From Symbiodinium kawagutii (lineage: Eukaryota > Sar > Dinophyceae > Suessiales > Symbiodiniaceae), in contig VSDK01011369.1 of assembly GCA_009767595.1 (NCBI GenBank), forward strand, positions 234,851 through 298,850: a DNA stretch of 64,000 nucleotides. Reading direction: 5' to 3'. Position 1 is the first letter of the stretch. Each line of letters opens with the position of its first letter. Below are positions 1-13,800 of the stretch, in pieces. The notes under the pieces were generated by a model. It did no database searches and was not told the DNA's origin. It worked only from the letters and a program-made list of their open reading frames with translations. The position numbers and the translations under genes are program-made.

Positions 1-120
1 ACGGGCCTTACGGCCCTACCGTAAACGGCGGCGGTCGGTTGCGCACACTTGCGGTCGGTTGCGGACACAGACGCAACGTCCAGCGAACACGTCTCCACCC
101 CCAGACCCCCACTATGAAAC
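1..120. repeat. GC-rich edge with an 18-bp direct duplication
   Basis: GC-rich stretch at the window edge. The words GCGGTCGGTTGCGCACAC (31-48) and GCGGTCGGTTGCGGACAC (51-68) are a two-copy direct repeat with period 20 and one mismatch. No convincing open frame. It could be the edge of an exon island outside the window. Confidence 0.5.
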
Positions 121-720
121 GAGAACCCGTGCTACGCATTCGGGAAAAAACATATAATATATATATATATAAATCATTGAGATAGAATATGAGTCAATCA
201 TCCCATGCAAGAACTAAAGGCGTTCAATATGGGTGTATCATCCAGTTTATCAACAATTCATAGTAATTAAACCAACCGTAGCTTTAGGGGCACCATGGCT
301 TGAGAAAAAACCATATGTTCGGTATGTCCGCTACCATTGTTGTTGAACTTATCTCCTACAAAAAATGAAACAATCCCCTATAAAAACACCATGGCTTCAG
401 AAACCACTATAAATTAACCATAATTATGAATAGTTATAACCCCTAATTACAAACCCTTTAGTGATAACCCCTATCAGTCATAACCCCTATCAACCACATT
501 GTTCACCATAAATATATCAATCACTAAAGATCAACTGATGATTTTGGTGATCACTATTAATCAACCACTACAAAATCAACCCCTATCACATATGGCTTCT
601 ATTTTATGAACCCCTATTTCATTATATATCCACATGAATAGTTATAACCCCTATCAACCACTACAAAATCAACCCCTATCAGTGATCACCATGGCTTCAT
701 CACAGTTGATCTTCCAAGCT
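121..720. other. AT-rich non-coding stretch
   Basis: AT-rich, with many copies of words such as AACCCCTATCA and CAACCACTACAAAATCAACC. Positions 270-316 carry a degenerate half of inverted-repeat family A (GGGGCACC, then GCTTGAGAAAAAACCATATG). No gene seen. Confidence 0.5.
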
Positions 721-840
721 GGGGATCTCCTGTGGTGCCACACGGGCCAGCCCACTGCCAGCCGATCAGCTCCCTCGGCCAAGTCCTGCCGTCGGCTTTT
801 TCACAGCCATTGGAAAGCCCAGGAGATTCGCAGAGCTTGG
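721..840 (-). CDS. coding-like island, possible exon downstream of the SEP-domain gene
   Basis: GC-rich island with open minus-strand frames; one reads ...RRQDLAEGADRLAVGW.... Borders and frame are not settled. By position it would be one of the last exons of the coiled-coil/SEP gene. No family recognised. Confidence 0.25.
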
Positions 841-872
841 TCCAACAACCGAACAATCTTCCAAGACTTGGT

Positions 873-955
873 TTTATAACCTTGGTTTAATAACCTTGGT
901 TTAACAACCTTGGTTTAATAGCCTTGGTTTAATAGCCTTGGTTTAATAGCCTTGG
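873..955. repeat. 14-bp tandem repeat (ATAACCTTGGTTTA), about 6 copies
   Basis: Head-to-tail copies of ATAACCTTGGTTTA with small changes (ACAACC, ATAGCC). A local minisatellite with no coding potential. Confidence 0.8.
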
Positions 956-1296
956 CAACCTTGGTTTCACAATCTTTCGAGACTTGGTTTCAGATTCTGT
1001 TCCCTGGGTTCATGGGAAAATTGACCTGGGCAAGCCTTGTTTTAACCAGCTATGGGGGCTTTTTGTAAATCTTCCTGTCACCCCTTTCTGAAAGGTGTAA
1101 ACTATAGGTAGTGAATAGTAGTGAAACCTTCATAAAATGACAAATAAGCATCAGTCTTTGCAAGAGTTGTGCTCTTGATTTGTATGCTGCTGCTCAGAAA
1201 AAGTGCGTTCCTCCTCCATCCTTTTGAAAAAAGAGATCCAGAAGTAGATATATCTGTGTATTCATATTTTGATCTATGATGATCTTTGTATATATG

Positions 1297-1408
1297 CATA
1301 TGGTGGTTCCTTACAATAGGGGACCCCCAAAATTTGGTTTACTACTATAAACGCTTAAAAATGGATGACTTGGCGGTCTGCACCCCTAATCTGAGAAACA
1401 CCCATATG
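1297..1408. repeat. family A inverted-repeat element, copy 1
   Basis: 112-bp unit bounded by CATATGGTGG on the left and AAACACCCATATG on the right, with the inner blocks AATAGGGGACCCCC and GCACCCCTAATCTGAG. Same structure as the clearest copy at 60279-60388. Confidence 0.7.
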
Positions 1409-1470
1409 ATTTTGATCTATGTCTATAATCTTCTCATCATCTAACCATCTCTCTCTCTCTCTCCCCTTTC

Positions 1471-1573
1471 CAGGAACAAGTTCAATTTCGATCATGTGCT
1501 GAGCGCCAGCAGCAGGGCTTGCAATCTTGGCGAAAGCTGAGGATTCAACGCGATCATGACGACCGGCACTTTC
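1471..1573 (-). CDS. exon, probable 3' part of the coiled-coil/SEP gene
   Basis: After a good minus-strand acceptor (CTCCCCTGCAG) an open frame of about 34 codons begins [14 protein letters not shown] and runs through [11 protein letters not shown] to [10 protein letters not shown]. Codon usage looks coding. It lies 3 kb downstream of the SEP exons on the same strand. The end is uncertain because a CT/GA-rich tract follows. The plus strand here by chance resembles an MnmG motif (see rejected items). Confidence 0.45.
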
Positions 1574-1712
1574 CTGCAGGGGAGATTTGTGGCACATCGA
1601 GTGGTACTACAGTACAGAATGACGCATCGATTACTGGATTACTGCCAATTTTCTGAGTTTTGCTTACCGTCTGTGGTGGGACATTGGCCACAAAACTGGT
1701 TGATGATGGTGG

Positions 1713-1777
<65 letters not shown>

Positions 1778-4700
1778 CTGCTGATGATCATGATGATCAT
1801 GGTTGTGATTCTGCATTGGCTGAAGAGTATGAACAATACGTTTGCTGAACGATAAGTCGGAGGTACCTGCCACAGACCACAATTGCACACGCAGGTCCAT
1901 ACGAGATATTCTCTTTAGAACGTGAGTAGCAAGCTATTGATCAGACTCAGAGCCACTAAAACATATGGCTTAATCCCTTGATAATATCCATGGTCAGTTC
2001 GACTTCAACCTCTGCTCATCGACTGGTCATACTGATCCAAAAGGTGACCTTTTGCGCTCAACTTATGAGATGAGCGCGTGGGGGCGATGATGTCCATTTT
2101 TGTCTGTGCATCGCATCCTTCAAAACGCGCCCAACCGATTCATCAACCAATCAACCAATCAGCCAATCAAACAGCCAAACCAACCAACTTACTCACCAAC
2201 TAATCAATCAATCTTTTGATCAATGAACAAATGAAGTAATGACGTGAACATCTGATGAATCAATCTGCGAATCAAAGAAATCACTGGACAATGAAGAACT
2301 AGTCATCAAGTTTGGTTGGTCGATTGGTTGATGAAACAGATCAAGGAATGCACAAACAAATCAATCGGACCAGCCAATCATCCAACCAACCATTCAACCA
2401 ACCATTCAACCAACCATTCAACCAACCATTCAACCAATCAAAATATTCGTTCAGTCAGGATACCACATCGATTATTGACATCAATTTCTGAACATGAATC
2501 TGATATATATATATATATATATATATGTGGATATATAAATTGTCGATCTTTCTCAAAATGATGCCAATACAATTCCCAATGTCAAGATACCAATCTTATT
2601 CGATCTCATCGTCATCAAGCCCTTTAATCTCAGTCCATTGTCAACATTGATAGAACCTAGTTTCAATCCCAAATGTCACCATCAACATATCAACCATTGT
2701 CAATCCTTTTCCTGGCCAATAACCATTATCACACCATTATATCAACCATTATCATACCATGATATCAACCATGATCAAACCATTATATCAACCATTATCA
2801 ACCATTATTATCCTCACCATATCAACCATTGTCAAATTTATCAATCCTTGCCAATAACCAGTATTAACCATTATCATGGTATTTGGCAAATAATCATTAT
2901 ATACCATCTATTTTCCTTTATACCGTGCTATAACCATTATCAAATTTCATCCAATACCCTTTTCCTTGCCTTCCAAACTGCATAGGTTTGCGATACTCGG
3001 TCGATGACCTGGCATTGAAAACAGTGGGATGCAGCACTGGCACCACATAGTATGTGCATGTATACCTACATCTAGATCTACGAGTACATACGGCTGATAT
3101 CAGAATGTCTGTATACATCTATTTGCACTCATATTGATATACACACAATGTATGTGCAATGAGAACAACACATTAGGTGAACAATCCTCGATAAAGAGAG
3201 GGATTCAATTAACATATACAGTATATAGATACATGTATGTATAATACATGTGTATGTATATGTATGCGTGTGTGTCCACCTCCACTATTCATAGATCAAA
3301 ATCTGCATAGGTGCGTGAATGGGTCGACATCGTTCTGCTCTGGGCAGCAACAAACTGTGATTTACAACTGTTGTAATCAACTAGCCAGTACCACCACCTT
3401 CGGCCGGCAAACCGGAAATCAGATAAAATCTACTTACTGTGCATAGCGAGCCTTTCTTCAGGGAGGATGATGTTTAAGATCATTTAGGGGAAAAGCGTGT
3501 TTTTCTTTCAAACAGTCAACTGGCCAAGCTCAGAAAGTGGAATGGTTGGCTGGTAGATCTGGTAGCAGTAGAGCTTCAATTTGTGATTGGGAGAACATAT
3601 GCGGGTGTTTCTCAGAATGGGGAACCCCAAAATGGTTGGTTTGTTGCTGTGAATGATTAATAAACATAATGATAACTGGGGGGTCCCCCATTTTGAGAAC
3701 CCCCAATATAAGGGCAATGGTTTTCAAAGACTAGTAGCCGTAGTGCTGATTTAATCAAAAATAAAGATTCAATCTATCGTTGATATCCACGTGGTGGTAT
3801 TGATCATTTGCATGGTATCCAGTCCATGAATTACACCAACCATACTGGACCACAATTAACCTCGCAAGCCGTCATTGACAATAGTAATGATCCATCATCA
3901 AGTATCATCAATCATCATCAACAGCATCACCACCATCAACCAGTTAATCATCAAGAATCATCATTCACGACTACTAATATCGTCAAACATCTTGCAGAAC
4001 CCTGGACAGCGTGGTTCACCACAGCTCTCTAGCGACGGCAAACAGTGGACTGTACGTGGCTGATCCAAGTCCGATGCTGGGCACATTGGGTGCTTCTTAA
4101 GCCATTGGGAACCCCACAAATTGAAGGTTTCTTGCAAAAAATGGGGGTACCCCAGGTTTCTTTCTAAAAATGATGGATAAACTTGATGATACCTGGGGTA
4201 CCCCCATTTTAAGAAACCACCTTTGATGGACCATGCCAGCCAGCCTGGAAGATACAAGCAGATTCAAACCTGTGAGCAATTTCCAAGTTGTGATTTACCA
4301 ACAAGTTGGGAGCTGGAAACCATGCAAAAACTAACCTGTCTCTTGGTTGTTGAATATGGATTTTCTATGATTTTGTGCAGTGCTGCATCTCAAGTTCATG
4401 AACAGCCTCCGGTGGAACAACCTTCCTCCAGCAAATTCTCATCGCAGGAACTTGTTGTCATCAGAAATTTTATAGTAATAAACCAACCATAACTAACTGG
4501 GATACCTCTCTGACTGGAGAAACACTCAGAAATTCGGGAAGATTTGACACGTGAATGACCCGATGCTACCGTGGGTGAAACCACCATCTAACATCACCAG
4601 CTGCGGCCTTGAGCATGACGCCGTCAGGGTAGTCTTGCTTCAGCTCGTAAGGGAAGTAGCCTACAGCGGTTCCGCTCGGCTTGGAAACCGTTCCCAGCAG

Positions 4701-6822
4701 CTGGGGCTGGTGAAGGAATGCAGCTGGATGCCCAGCTTGGGATCTCTTAGTTGCATTTGCCATTGTATTAGTTGCAGTTGTTGTATATTGTTTCCATGTT
4801 TGCAAAAAAAGTGATGAGTTGTTGTTTGCAATGCCTCAAGGCCCAAGAAGACAAGGAGCAATCCGTTTCGGATAGTTCAGGGCTTAACTGCAGCCGTCGC
4901 AGTCGCGCAGAAACATTTTGAAACCAGATTGACATGAAGCCAACGAAGTTGGGACGTATGTCTTCTGAAAGAACACAGTTCCAGAAATGATGGGACCCGA
5001 CAGAAGAGGGAGAATTGATGAATCGAAATGATTGAGAACAAACATGAATCAATGAGCCACCGCTACTGTAAGCCTCATAAACCAGCATGAACCATCATTT
5101 AGCGCCACCAACAATTTTTGAACCATCATCAAGCATCACTAACCATCGAATTTACCACCATGAAGCATCACTAAAAATAACTGGCTGTGAGTCAAAACCC
5201 CGTACCCCTGGTTCCCCTATCATTAACCATTGTTTTCCTCGTTATTGTTGGTCACTATCCCTAATTATTGGTTGGTTGATATTGAACCATGGCCAACTAA
5301 CCATCATTCATCCTCTAAAACAGCTGGTTTCAAGCGTGGGTCCCGAATCACCCCCCTTGGGACCATCAGCCACTGCCCGCAGCAAACTGCGCAGGGCTCC
5401 AGACCATCCATGATGTCTTGGATCAGTTGCGTGGCAGCTCTGGAGTGGTAGAACCTTGGTGAGGTGGACAGCAACCAGCGGATGACTCATCCACCTGTGA
5501 TTGTTGGTGAATGAATGATGGTGAGTTTTCCTTAGTGATGGTTCATGGTGGTTCATGGATGATGCTTAGTTATCCTTTAGTGCTTGTTGATGCTTGATGA
5601 TGGTTATCAATGACGCCAGGGTTAATGATGTTGCGCACAATGATTCTGGTGTTGGTGGATATTGGTTAATTTTGGTCAGTCGTGCTTTGTGATGGATATC
5701 AATAATGGCTTGCGTTGGTTAATGATGGCTGATGATATCAACCATGGCTAGTCTTTGTCGATGGTGCTCAACCATGCTAGAACTGGATGCTAATTACATG
5801 TATAGTTGTTATTCTGAATTAGGGTCACAGACGGTCGACCAATGATTATAATTGATATCTATCTTTGGTTTATACTGGCCATGCAATAAGAATGATCCAC
5901 AATCTCAATCATGGCCACTGATGGTTTTAAAGGAAATGGTGACAATCGTTACAGTTGGCCGGGAATGAGAAGCAACAGGAACGAATCATCGTCATTGATA
6001 TGCATCAGTTTAATCAACTCCTTTGATAAATTACCGTAAATCAACCATAATCAGAGATTCAGATCAATACACCCTCATGATTGAAGCCAAGCAACAGCTA
6101 TCTATGGCAAATCAGACTTCTGGTACCTAGGATCCCAAGACTGAAAACAAGTGTTCACAACTCACATTGCTCAACTAATAAGTTCGGGACCAGGGAGTCC
6201 ATCTTTGATAGCGTACATATGTAGGGCCTATATAGTAGTAGGGCATGTAAGAATCAGAGCTGTCAAATCACTCGATCACGTTGAGGAGCACCAGCTCACC
6301 CTGTGACTTTTCTATCTGGGGAATCTTGGGCCATCTCCGGGTTCTTTGCCCAGCAAAGCACCAATTTCGATACCAATGCGTGGGCAATCCCACTACCACG
6401 GACTGAACCAAACGGTTTCATGGCAAAACTAGCTACGCCAAGGTACTGAAAAGCGCATGGACCCAGCTTTACTCCATCCTGCCGCCAGTGACATCTGGTT
6501 TATTGCAATCTCTTTCGCTATATGGTGCCTTATCAAAATGGGGGACGCAAAAAAAATGGTTGATTTATTTCTATAAATGGTTTATATCAGGATGAATTGG
6601 GGAGGTACCTCTATTTAGAGAAACCGCCATATTTCCCGAACATGAAAGAAACCCACACAGAAACCATTGTTTATCAGCAGGAACATGTCATTTTAGGGTT
6701 GGAGCTTTACAGCCATTGGTGGCTAATTATCGTAAACCTGGAAAGCCACCTGAAAAGCTAGCGGAGGTTGCCAATCAACAATTACAATCACAATCACAAT
6801 CACAACGACGACGACGACGACC

Positions 6823-6856
<34 letters not shown>

Positions 6857-9800
6857 GAAGAAGAACAAGAAGAAGAAGAAGAAGAACAAGAAGAAGGACA
6901 ACAACCCTAAGATAACTCAAGATCACTCTTTTTCTTGGAGCTGGTTTTTGGATGTTTTTGGAGGCTGACATTGAACAAGCACCATAGATTTCTCTGTGGA
7001 GTGCAGGGTACACGAGGACTTACGGTCCAAAGACAAAACCATTTGCCTGTGGGTAAAAATCATCTGTGGCAACTCACAAACGTGAATCAAATACAGCAGT
7101 AAGCAGCTGTGCGATATCGGCTTTGATCCCATCCACGCATTCGTTGCTACAAATCATCAGTGGCATTCAGTACGATCTATGCGTATTTTCATTATTTATG
7201 TTTTTTCAATTTTTCCTCCCCTGAAAACTGTCGGCCGTGCAAGCACTCCGGCATGCAATGCTAAGATCAATCGTCAGAATGCAACGATATCAATTTGCAC
7301 GGGTGCCCACTGGTAAACTGATCTGGCAATGGAAAACGATTACTTTAAAGGATCGTTTGGGGGTAGCCCTATTTTGGGAAACACCCATGTTTTGATTTTA
7401 CGATCTTGATAGGTCTAGGTTTCAACTTCCACTGCCACCAATTGAGTGCAAACCCCGCCAGCTGAATCCCCTTCGTGGTAGTTGTTCAGAGACGGTAGTC
7501 TTCAACTCAGGCTGTGGTCTCATCTACTAGTTAATTACACTAGACGACCAACAGGAGATTGTTCTTAGAGGAATTTGATGATGGAGTTTTATTTGATGGA
7601 ACCATCCCAATCTTGAGCAAATGCAAATTGACTAGCGTCAAAAGCCCTTGTGCAATCCCTTTATAATTTGGTTGTTACATGTTCTTCTCCAGAGATTGCC
7701 ACCGAGGACTACAGGTACGGGGTAACGGGTAGGTAATGCATGGTACAGTAATGTAGGTAGAGAATTTGTTATCCTTTCGTTACCAGTGACAAGAATCATT
7801 AACCGTCACTCTCAAGCATTAACCATCACATCCCATCAGCCAGGTGAACCTTTTCGAGTTTTTCGCTATCAGCCACTGCTAGCAATTGCTATAACCCTTG
7901 TCATTCACCATTTTCTAATAAGCCTTTGTTACAGTTGCTTGTTTCACTCTACCGGCCATGACTAACCATTAGTTACTCATTACTGAACCATTGACGACTG
8001 ACGAACCATTAAAGAATCAGTACTGAACCTTTGATGAACTATTACTGAACCATTGCGAACACCTGCATCTTGAGCACCACCTGCAACAAGAAGTTGCCAG
8101 CGCGGCCGCAGCCTGAAAGAATGTCAAAGGTAGGATCTCGTCGCTCGCCACCAATCGCGCCTAGGATTCAAACTGCGAGGCCAAACGGAGGTGGTGATGC
8201 GCTGCTTAATGATATGGCTATGGGCCAAAATTAACCAATCAACTAACGGGGGATGATCACAAACCATAGTAATGGGAAAATAATGGTTAATGATGGGGGA
8301 AAACAGGGTACAGGGTGAACGACCCACAGCCATATGTTTAACTCCTACATTCAGCATAAGACGTATTTAACCATATGTTAGTTAAAAGGTTAATCAATGG
8401 CTGACATTTTGTCAATGAATGTAAACCATTAGTTGGTTAATTAATAACTTTAGTAGGCATGTTGGTTCATCATGGTAAGCAAAAGGTTGATGCATTTATC
8501 CATGTTTCATAAATGGCTGATAAGGCGCTAATAAATGATTACTGCATGGATAGTGAATGATGAATCCATGGTTGATGATCGCTAATGGTTAAATAACAAT
8601 AATAGTTGACATATGGAGAAGAAAGGTTCATGATGGGGAATGAATAAAACAAATTAATCGATTGTGGCTGATTCCGGGCCAAACACCTATCGTTCAATCA
8701 CCAGTTGTTGTTCTCTTCCTTCTTTTAATCATTGCAACGGTACCCGGTTTTTGTTGATGGCCATATCGACAGGCGCAATCGTTCAATGAAAAGCATCGTT
8801 GTGCCCCCTAGTTGCAAGTATCACTTGAGACATGCACATACATATACATTCATACAGGCAAAATGCCATGTTTCTCCTGTGAAACAATAGTTTCTATGTG
8901 GGTTTCTTTCAAGTTGCAGAAATATGTTGGTTTCTCAAAATAGGGGTACCCCCAAATCATCTGATATTGATCGTCAGTAGCAATAAACCACTTTTTTTTG
9001 GGTCCCCTACTTTGAGAAACTCAATTTTTGGCGAAAGTAATAAACCAACTATTTTTGGGTTCCCAAATATATCACCATTAGTAATAATAAATCTCTTTTG
9101 AGAAACCACCATGAGTATGTCTATATATTCAAAAGAGATTCTACAGCGATCAATTCGGCAGGAGAGGGCACTCATGCTACGAACAAATTTCACTTAAAAC
9201 AGCAATAAATGATCGTAAATGAACATAAGTGGTATGGTAATAAATGGTAATAAATGATGATAAATGATGATACAAAGTATTACAGTACATGTCTTACTCG
9301 ATTGGTTGGCTACGATGCATCATGGGTGTATTCATCAACCCATCCCAAGGGTCTCAACGTTTGTCGATCATCTCCAGAGTCGGGATAGATTTCTAGCCAC
9401 AAATGATGGGCTCCAGCATGCTACCACGCTCCTGGAAACTCAGGGGTTGGATGACCAGTTTCTGCACCGAAGGGATACAGTATCCTTTTGGTAGGCTCCG
9501 ACCAAGCTAGTTTCTAGGAAGGTCACAGCATGATTTCCCAATGATTCACCGTTCATTGAGCCAGTGAATTTTGACCATAAATAATGATGAATGAATCATT
9601 ATCGACCTAGTATGTACCAGCATTAATCATGATCAACAGTGATCAACCGATTGTCGAGTATTGCGAGCTAATGTCAATCATATCAACCTTGATAACACCT
9701 CGCCAATCACCATCAAGTATTCAATCATTGTTACTCGCTACTTTTAACCCACTGTTCATCAGCATTGCCTATACCTCTCCCTGATTGATCAACAACTGCC

Positions 9801-10792
9801 AAGCATGCTCAAGCATTTTTCTCCCTATAGGCATCTTCGAATGCCCCAACGGTGCCGGGGCCCTTCGTTATCTCTAGTCATGGATCATGACGATTAATGT
9901 TGGATAATCATCGATAATCATCGATAATCATCGATAATCATGGTCAATAGTGGTCAATACTGGCTAATTTATAACCATAAGTAGTAGGTCATGGCCAACA
10001 AAGGCTAATGATGGTTACGGTGGCCGATAATGGCTGATTATGCTTGATGATAGGATTCAAGAACCAGGAATCACCAGCATCAATCATCATTCACCATTAC
10101 CCGACATGACGAAGAGTTGCTAGCAATCATTAATGACTATTGACCATCATTCAAATCATGTTTAAAACCATTCAGTGGTTATCAATGATTGCAACCAAAT
10201 TGTTAACCAATAAAATCCAATAAGTCAATCAGCAATTCTCAAAACCCATAATCATTATAGACCATCATTCAGGCGATCATTCAAGGGTCACCACCATTAA
10301 TTCATTGAGGGTCACTCAAATGGCTAGACTCAACCACCAACATCAAGGGTCACTCGGATGTCTTTCCCTGCGACCCAGTGGCATAGTTGGGGCCTCCGTG
10401 TGCGCTACGCTGCACCCGTGCACCCTCCACCAGGCCATTCAACTCCGACACGCGACTGGACAGGACCTGAAGCATCGGCAGAAACAGTGGTGATATCATG
10501 GGTTTGTAAGCAATAATAGTGATGGTTAATGACCATTATTGCTTACTAACCCACACTAGTTACTGAATCAAAAAATGTAAAACATGATATATAGTTTGAT
10601 GATGGTTCATAAAAGTTTGATGATGGTTAATGATGGTCATATAATGTAAAAATGGATGGTTAATAGTAAGCAGTGGTCATGTCATGATGTCAATATGATA
10701 CCGTGGGTTAGTGATGATCAATAATGGTTGATAAATAATGATGATTGATAATGATGATAGGCCATGATTAGTCATGATAATTGTTTAATTAA

Positions 10793-10842
<50 letters not shown>

Positions 10843-13800
10843 GGCAATCATGGTTTATAACGGATGATAAGCAGGTGTTATTTTGTTCATATCTCATGGA
10901 ATGGTTAGATACCAAGTATATTTCATGGAATCAACACAACTGCGGTTACTCATGGATGCTTACTTAATAGTGGTTGCTTGTTGGTGATGGATCAAAAAGC
11001 AAGCATCATCGGAAAATCTAGGAACAATAAAGGTGATAACAGGGGCATCAGTGATGNNNNNNNNNNNNNNNNNNCATTCCTGTTGCGAACATGGGTGGGT
11101 GGGTTGCTTTACAATCGACATCGCAACTTACGTGGTCATTTTGTTTGTCACACTGTTTGTGTTTGTTACACCAAGATGCAAATCCTCTATATACTGTTTG
11201 CAGGTCTTCTGAACTGCATGTGTAGCATTTTATTGCTGGATTATCTGGATTGCTGGACTATCAATAATGAATAATGTATCAGCGAGGACTTGCACAATAA
11301 CCCGCTATAGGTATGAGGACTCATGGACAGGAGGAAGCTTTGTAGGAGCAAATGCATCAGGGGTTGTACGATATCAGCTTTGCGCGATTTCAGTCCTTCA
11401 AGAGTAATTATGCATCGACTAAGGCCCTACATTGGGATTCATACCGTAGGATGCTACCATGAGTTCCACATCTCCAAATCGGGGTGGGTGCATAGTCACC
11501 ACTGAGCTTCCTTAGTGTAGAAAAAATACCCAACTGTTTCCTAATCACTAGGAAGCCTCGATTAAAATGTTTCACCCACAGCATGTATGCACTTTTTGCC
11601 CAGCGTGATTAAAGATTCTTGGTTCCACCAGTGAGGGATCTCTGACGGTATTGCAGGAGATGATCATCAAGCATTCTCCACAGACTTCGCAATCCCATAC
11701 CCATCCAATCTTGCGATCGCGTACCTAGTATGAGGATTGTGTCAAATTATCAACATTAGGTACCTACAAATCAACATGTACATACAATATCTGCAAATGT
11801 ATGTATACAATTATGTGCAAACACCTATATATATACATAGAACCATGGATCAAATATACATATACAATCATAAACATAAATTGACAAATGTACATGGATG
11901 TCCATGCTGATGAACAATCCGAAAACCCAGGACCAAACCGGATCAACTCTCTAGATCCCCAAACTAGATCAACCCCATGTACATTGATCAAGCCCATTAA
12001 TCAAGGATGATCTGTACGTGGCAGTGGGTCAAAACCCTGTACCCCTGATTCCCCCACTATTAGCCATTGTTTTCCCTATTATTGTTGGTGGAAATCCACC
12101 ATTAGTTGGTTGATTAATATTGACCCATAGCCACATTGATCAACTCCCATCTCTAGATCCCCAAGCGCTTCAAGCCCTAGCCCAGCCCCACCTGCACATC
12201 CACCACCTCCGATGCCGTCAGGGCGGCCCCGGAACCGGGACGGCTCAACTGTGCCGCCACCGTGCCGCCCAGATCTTCAGCAAGGCTGGGCTCCGGCTCC
12301 TCACCCACCCAGGTAAGACCTCAGCGACTGATGCTGATAGAATGGTGAAATAAGGTGATTATTTGGTGGGTAATAACCTGTCAACTAATAGCTGGTTGAT
12401 GGTTAATAATAAAGAATGATAACTAGATATAACTAGCAATTATAGGGGATATATACCACCAATTTGGCTATGGGTCAAGCAGTTAACCAACCAATTTCAT
12501 GGTGGGTAACAACCAAGAAACTATAGGGAAAATAAAGGTTAATGATAGGGGAACCAGGGGTACAGGATTTTGACCCACAGACATTTATCAGGTATGAATT
12601 TTAATAATGATTACCTGTTTACATTAAAAGGTATTTATCATACTTATCCTGATAAGGTTGTTGTTTATCATACGCTTATTTCATCATACTGTTGAATTTA
12701 ATGATCAGGTATGAATTTAATCATAAATGTATGTTTTTTGGTGAAATACTGTTGAATCAGGGTATGAACTGGTTAAATGGTTGGTATGATTCATAATAGT
12801 CAAACAATGGTTGATAACAACAATGGTGTAACTTTAGACGGTGATATAATGGTTTCATAAATGGTGATATAATGGTTAAATAATGGTCTAATACAACTAT
12901 TTTTGTTTTTAATAGTCGTATAAGAATAGTGATGGTTTACAGCATATAATCCGATAATAATTATGTTACTAATCAGCAATCAACTGGTGGAGTACATAGT
13001 AACCTTAAAGTAGTACTCAAGAGTTAAACATTGGTTGAATATTTGTGTATTGATGAATAACATTAGTTGTGCAAGTATGAAGTAAAGGGTTATAGTTAGG
13101 TCAAAACTCATGATCAAATAGCTATAACAATACTTGCTGTTGGATTATCTCTGGGTATGGGTTAGTATTTATATATCTATGTCTATATCTATGTAAATTG
13201 TTTGGACTTGCAACAGCCAGAATGGTTGTTCCAGTGATAGTTGTATAGTCTTTAGCTGTAAAACAATATATATATATATACATATATACAATACAACTTC
13301 TAACAATAAACGGATGGTTATTGCTGGATATAAAACAATCCATTCATCATGCTGGTGATTGCTGGATAACAATCATAGCGGTTGAGAATCTGAGTGCTTA
13401 AATTTTGCCTGGCTTTGAGATGTCTAACAACAATTCATACTTTATAATAACAATAACACTTGATAGCCGAATAGTGTTATAAAAAGTGTTATAATAAGAA
13501 TCGATTGCCAGCAGTATATATTAAACCCAAAAACGTGGTTTGGCAGTATTAATAATCATCTAGCCATGATTGATAAAATATACATATATATATATACATA
13601 TATATATATATACATATATATATATACATATATATATATACATATATATATATATACATATATATACATATATATATATACATATATATATATACACATA
13701 TATATAAACATATATATATACATATACATATATATACACATATTTACAAATATATTTACATATACATATATATACAGTATTGAAAACAGTGTCATTCTAG

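Larger units (their letters stand above)
5460..8060. other. repeat-rich intron or spacer
   Basis: 2.6 kb without a convincing exon, full of TGATGGTTAATGATGG-like words. It contains family A copies at 6520-6632 and 7350-7389 and the mixed triplet tract at 6782-6905. A GC-richer patch at 6290-6480 has no clear frame. Confidence 0.5.

Noticed and set aside
1542..1582. Plus-strand [13 protein letters not shown] resembles the TTGTFL-x-G motif of MnmG/GidA/MTO1
   Set aside because: The plus frame has a stop just before it and only 13 codons fit. The minus strand has a better 34-codon frame with a good acceptor over the same bases, so this is probably a chance antisense match.
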